From an uncultured Bacilli bacterium (GTDB taxonomy: Bacteria > Bacillota_I > Bacilli_A > RF39 > UBA660), in NCBI GenBank assembly GCA_947627805.1, contig CANQXB010000045.1, positions 1 to 7,490 of the forward strand: a stretch of 7,490 nt of DNA. Reading direction: 5' to 3'. The notes beneath the pieces were generated by a model. The model did not search any database. It was given only the letters and a program-made list of their open reading frames with translations, and had not been told where the DNA came from. A program made the position numbers and the translations under genes. Positions 6,006-7,490 of this stretch are shown one piece after another (position 1 is the first letter of the stretch; each line of letters starts with the position of its first letter).

Positions 6006-6027
6006 AAAAAAATAGCCGAAGCTATTT
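6006..6027 (-). terminator. Intrinsic terminator with UUCG tetraloop, overlapping a stop codon
   Basis: On the minus strand AAATAGC-TTCG-GCTATTT forms a perfect 7-bp stem with a stable UUCG loop and runs into a T tract (seven T in 6006-6012, three of them in the stem). The 5' arm contains the last Lys codon and TAG stop of the membrane protein (6022-6024). It separates that gene from the 239-residue gene. Confidence 0.85.
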
Positions 6028-6621
6028 GGTACTTGTAAAGGTACTAATCATATAATCTATTCTTGATTTTATATCACTAGTATATTCACTAGAATTTGGT
6101 TTTTTTATGGTTAATTTATAAACTGTATCATTAGTTTTAATATATTGTTCTTCTGTATAATTATCTACAGAAATAACACAGCTATTATAAGAATTAGAAC
6201 TATTATTAGAGCAAGTACTTGGTAAAGTTGATTTTTCGACAACCACTAAAATTTTTTCAGCTTCTAAATATTTGAAAATATCTTGAGATTTATATTTAAA
6301 AACACGGAAGGTATTAATATCATAACGCATACTATAATCTAAATCACTAACATATTTTTGAGTTGTGATTACTTCTTGCTTATTATTAATTTTAATATTT
6401 ACCATTTGTTTATCTACCGACATATTAATTTTGATATCATTTTTTAAAACAAAAAAGTAATTCATTAAATAGACAATCGCAAAACCTAAAACGATAACTC
6501 CTAAAACAACTAAAGTTTTCATAATAGTAACATTTTTATTTTCATTTCTCTTTAAATTACTATTTTTGGTGGAAGTTTTTCTATTGTTATTATTTTTATA
6601 ATTTTTTCCTTGATTTGCCAT
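6022..6621 (-). CDS. Uncharacterised single-pass membrane protein with extracytoplasmic domain
   Basis: A 199-residue protein with no recognised family. Residues 1-35 are Asn/Lys-rich, basic and probably disordered in the cytoplasm. One strongly hydrophobic segment (about 36-59, KTLVVLGVIVLGFAIVYLMNYF) follows, and by the positive-inside rule the remaining 140 residues should face outside. That domain looks beta-rich. It holds the only two cysteines, C137 and C148, flanking a Ser/Asn-rich loop (TCSNNSSNSYNSC) that could be a disulfide loop. There is no lipobox, signal peptidase site or LPxTG. The start at 6621 has GAGG seven bases upstream, and a promoter at 6640-6668 precedes it. Its stop codon lies inside the terminator hairpin. 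The 239-residue gene is downstream on the same strand. Confidence 0.75.
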   Translation of the reverse strand: MANQGKNYKNNNNRKTSTKNSNLKRNENKNVTIMKTLVVLGVIVLGFAIVYLMNYFFVLKNDIKINMSVDKQMVNIKINNKQEVITTQKYVSDLDYSMRYDINTFRVFKYKSQDIFKYLEAEKILVVVEKSTLPSTCSNNSSNSYNSCVISVDNYTEEQYIKTNDTVYKLTIKKPNSSEYTSDIKSRIDYMISTFTSTK

Positions 6622-6639
6622 AACACTACCTCTATTTTA

Positions 6640-6668
6640 ATAATACTACGCATTTTAAACTTCGGCAA
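6640..6668 (-). promoter_or_regulatory. Promoter of the membrane-protein gene
   Basis: On the minus strand, TTGCCG (6663-6668), a 17-base spacer and TATTAT (6640-6645), then the GAGG ribosome site and ATG 6621. A further TTGACA is present upstream (6687-6692) but has no good -10 box at the right distance. Confidence 0.6.
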
Positions 6669-6706
6669 TAAATATTAATTTTAAAATGTCAATTTAATAT
6701 AAATAT

Positions 6707-6811
6707 TTGCCTATTTATATTATGGTTTATAATTAATTTTTATATTCTCGGGAATTTATCAGTTTTGAAAGAGAAAAAATGAGGAAACCATTATAAAATG
6801 GTTATTTTTTT
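6707..6811 (+). ncRNA. Possible small transcript ending at a strong terminator
   Basis: A perfect -10 box TATAAT (6728-6733) has only a weak -35 (TTTGCC or TTGCCT at 6706-6712, spacer 16 or 15). From a start near 6740 the transcript would be about 70 bases and end at the hairpin at 6786-6811. It could hold a short helix (TTCTC/GAGAA, 6745-6749 with 6771-6775). The only reading frame is five codons (MRKPL, 6779-6796), overlapping the hairpin. Alternatively it is untranscribed flank, or part of the left end of the insertion element. Confidence 0.3.
6786..6811 (+). terminator. Intrinsic terminator upstream of the transposase
   Basis: AACCATT (6786-6792) and AATGGTT (6797-6803) form a perfect 7-bp stem with an ATAA loop, followed by A and seven T (6805-6811). 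No plus-strand gene lies directly upstream, so it either ends a small RNA or protects the transposase gene from incoming transcription, as seen near the ends of other insertion sequences. Confidence 0.8.
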
Positions 6812-6832
6812 GTCAAATTTTTAATTTTAATA

Positions 6833-6862
6833 TTGCGTACGTTATCATACGTTTGATATAAT
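6833..6862 (+). promoter_or_regulatory. Transposase promoter with repeated TACGTT hexamers
   Basis: TTGCGT (6833-6838), an 18-base spacer and TATAAT (6857-6862) preceded by TGA (extended -10). The spacer holds two TACGTT copies exactly 10 bp apart (6838-6843 and 6848-6853). A TATCA/TGATA inverted repeat (6843-6847 and 6854-6858) overlaps the -10 box. This arrangement suggests binding by a regulator, perhaps the transposase itself. Confidence 0.6.
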
Positions 6863-6885
6863 TATCTTGTAAAGGTAGTGATTTT

Positions 6886-7490
6886 ATGCATATTAAAAAA
6901 ACTAAATCTAAAAATTTTGAACATTATTCTATTATCTATGATATCAATGTAAACGGAAAAAGAACTTCTAAGGTTTATGAAAACATCGGAAATTATGATA
7001 AGCTTAAACTCCGTGCTGGTGACGAAGACCCAATCTCTTGGTTAAATAACTATGTTGATACTTTAAATCAAAAAATTAAAGAAGAAAGTTTACCTTTAAT
7101 ATTAAAAAAATTCCTTAATAAAAAGATTGATAAAAATACTAAACAGTCATTTAATGCTGGTTATTTGTTCTTACAAAAGATTTATTATGATTTAGGTATT
7201 AACAATATTTGTAACTCTATAAAAGATAAGTATCAATTCCATTATGATTTAAATAATATTTTATCTAATCTTATTTATTCTAGAATTATTTACCCTTCTT
7301 CTAAACTAAAAACTTTGGAATCTTCTAAAAACTTTCTTGAGCAACCTAACTTTACTTATAATGATATTTTAAGAAGTTTAGAAGTTTTAGCTAAAGAAAG
7401 CGATTATATTCAGTCAGAACTTTATAAAAATAGTTTAAAATATTCTAAAAGAAATGATAAAGTGTTATTTTATGATTGTACTAATTATTA
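6886..7490 (+). CDS. IS1634-family transposase, 3' part cut by window edge
   Basis: The first 201 codons of a DDE transposase of the IS1634 (IS4-superfamily) type. The N-terminus reads MHIKKTKSKNFEHYSIIYD with VYENIGNYDKL, as in these proteins. Further on are LIYSRIIYPSSKLKTLESSKNF, a hallmark stretch preceding the catalytic core, and FTYNDILRSLEVLAKESDYIQ. VLFYDCTNY at the right edge carries the first catalytic Asp of the DDE triad. The remaining DDE residues and the right terminal repeat are outside the window. The start at 6886 has AAAGG about ten bases upstream. No stop or frameshift interrupts the visible part, so the element may be intact. The left end cannot be placed without the right end; it probably lies upstream of the promoter at 6833. 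Confidence 0.88.
   Translation, partial: MHIKKTKSKNFEHYSIIYDINVNGKRTSKVYENIGNYDKLKLRAGDEDPISWLNNYVDTLNQKIKEESLPLILKKFLNKKIDKNTKQSFNAGYLFLQKIYYDLGINNICNSIKDKYQFHYDLNNILSNLIYSRIIYPSSKLKTLESSKNFLEQPNFTYNDILRSLEVLAKESDYIQSELYKNSLKYSKRNDKVLFYDCTNY
6886..7490 (+). mobile_element. Insertion sequence, IS1634 family, left part
   Basis: Defined by the transposase; left boundary not determined and right part missing. Members of this family are known for making unusually long target duplications, so the copy of the flank may lie far outside this window. Confidence 0.7.

Noticed and set aside
6687..6692. Perfect TTGACA as the -35 box of the membrane-protein gene
   Set aside because: At 16-18 bases there is no acceptable -10; TTGCCG with TATTAT at 17 bases is better.
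6779..6796. Five-codon ORF MRKPL before the terminator, as a leader peptide
   Set aside because: It is very short, has a poor ribosome site and shows no amino-acid bias; a chance frame is more likely.
1..7490. Mycoplasma genetic code (TGA = Trp)
   Set aside because: TGA is the real stop of several genes (hydrolase, 444-residue protein, polymerase) with overlapping downstream starts, and Trp is TGG throughout.
1..7490. CRISPR array, tRNA or rRNA genes
   Set aside because: No regularly spaced repeats, and no cloverleaf or rRNA-like stretch was seen on either strand.

Overview
The window is very AT-rich and gene-dense. Genes end in TGA as well as TAA and TAG, and Trp is encoded by TGG (standard code), so this is not a TGA=Trp mycoplasma. 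It carries a Firmicutes-type threonine T-box leader, a threonyl-tRNA synthetase without a TGS domain, a UvrX/YqjW-type Y-family polymerase paired with a YolD-like protein, and an IS1634-type transposase. Together these suggest a low-GC member of the Bacilli, such as an uncultured gut lineage near Acholeplasmatales, RF39 or Erysipelotrichia. That placement is inference.

Layout, left to right. Bases 1-1913 (minus strand) are one regulated unit: a promoter (1917-1945), a Thr T-box leader, an MBL-fold hydrolase gene, and thrS, which starts inside the hydrolase stop codon and runs off the left edge. Bases 1958-3540 (minus) hold an unrecognised 444-residue protein followed by yidD. Bases 3541-3694 are a divergent control region with two well-spaced sigma-A-type promoters, an 8-bp perfect inverted repeat over one of them and a LexA-like box over the start site of the other. 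Bases 3695-5268 (plus) are the polymerase and its YolD-like partner, overlapping at ATGA. Bases 5265-6621 (minus) hold an unrecognised 239-residue protein and, upstream of it, a membrane-anchored protein whose stop codon lies inside a UUCG-loop terminator. Bases 6622-6885 contain divergent promoters, a possible small transcript ending in a strong terminator, and a repeat-rich transposase promoter. Bases 6886-7490 are the 5' part of an IS1634-family transposase, cut by the right edge.

How the genes work together. Uncharged tRNA-Thr should switch on the hydrolase and thrS through the T-box. The polymerase and YolD-like protein look like a DNA-damage-inducible translesion synthesis module: the beta-clamp motif and the LexA-like box are both visible. 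The two unknown genes flanking that module, and the transposase nearby, suggest an accessory stretch between housekeeping genes. I see no tRNA or rRNA gene and no CRISPR array. The strongest hunt results are the T-box leader with its readable ACU specifier, the SOS-like box on the polymerase promoter, and the unrecognised genes around the polymerase cassette. I do not see clear evidence of a wholly new system.
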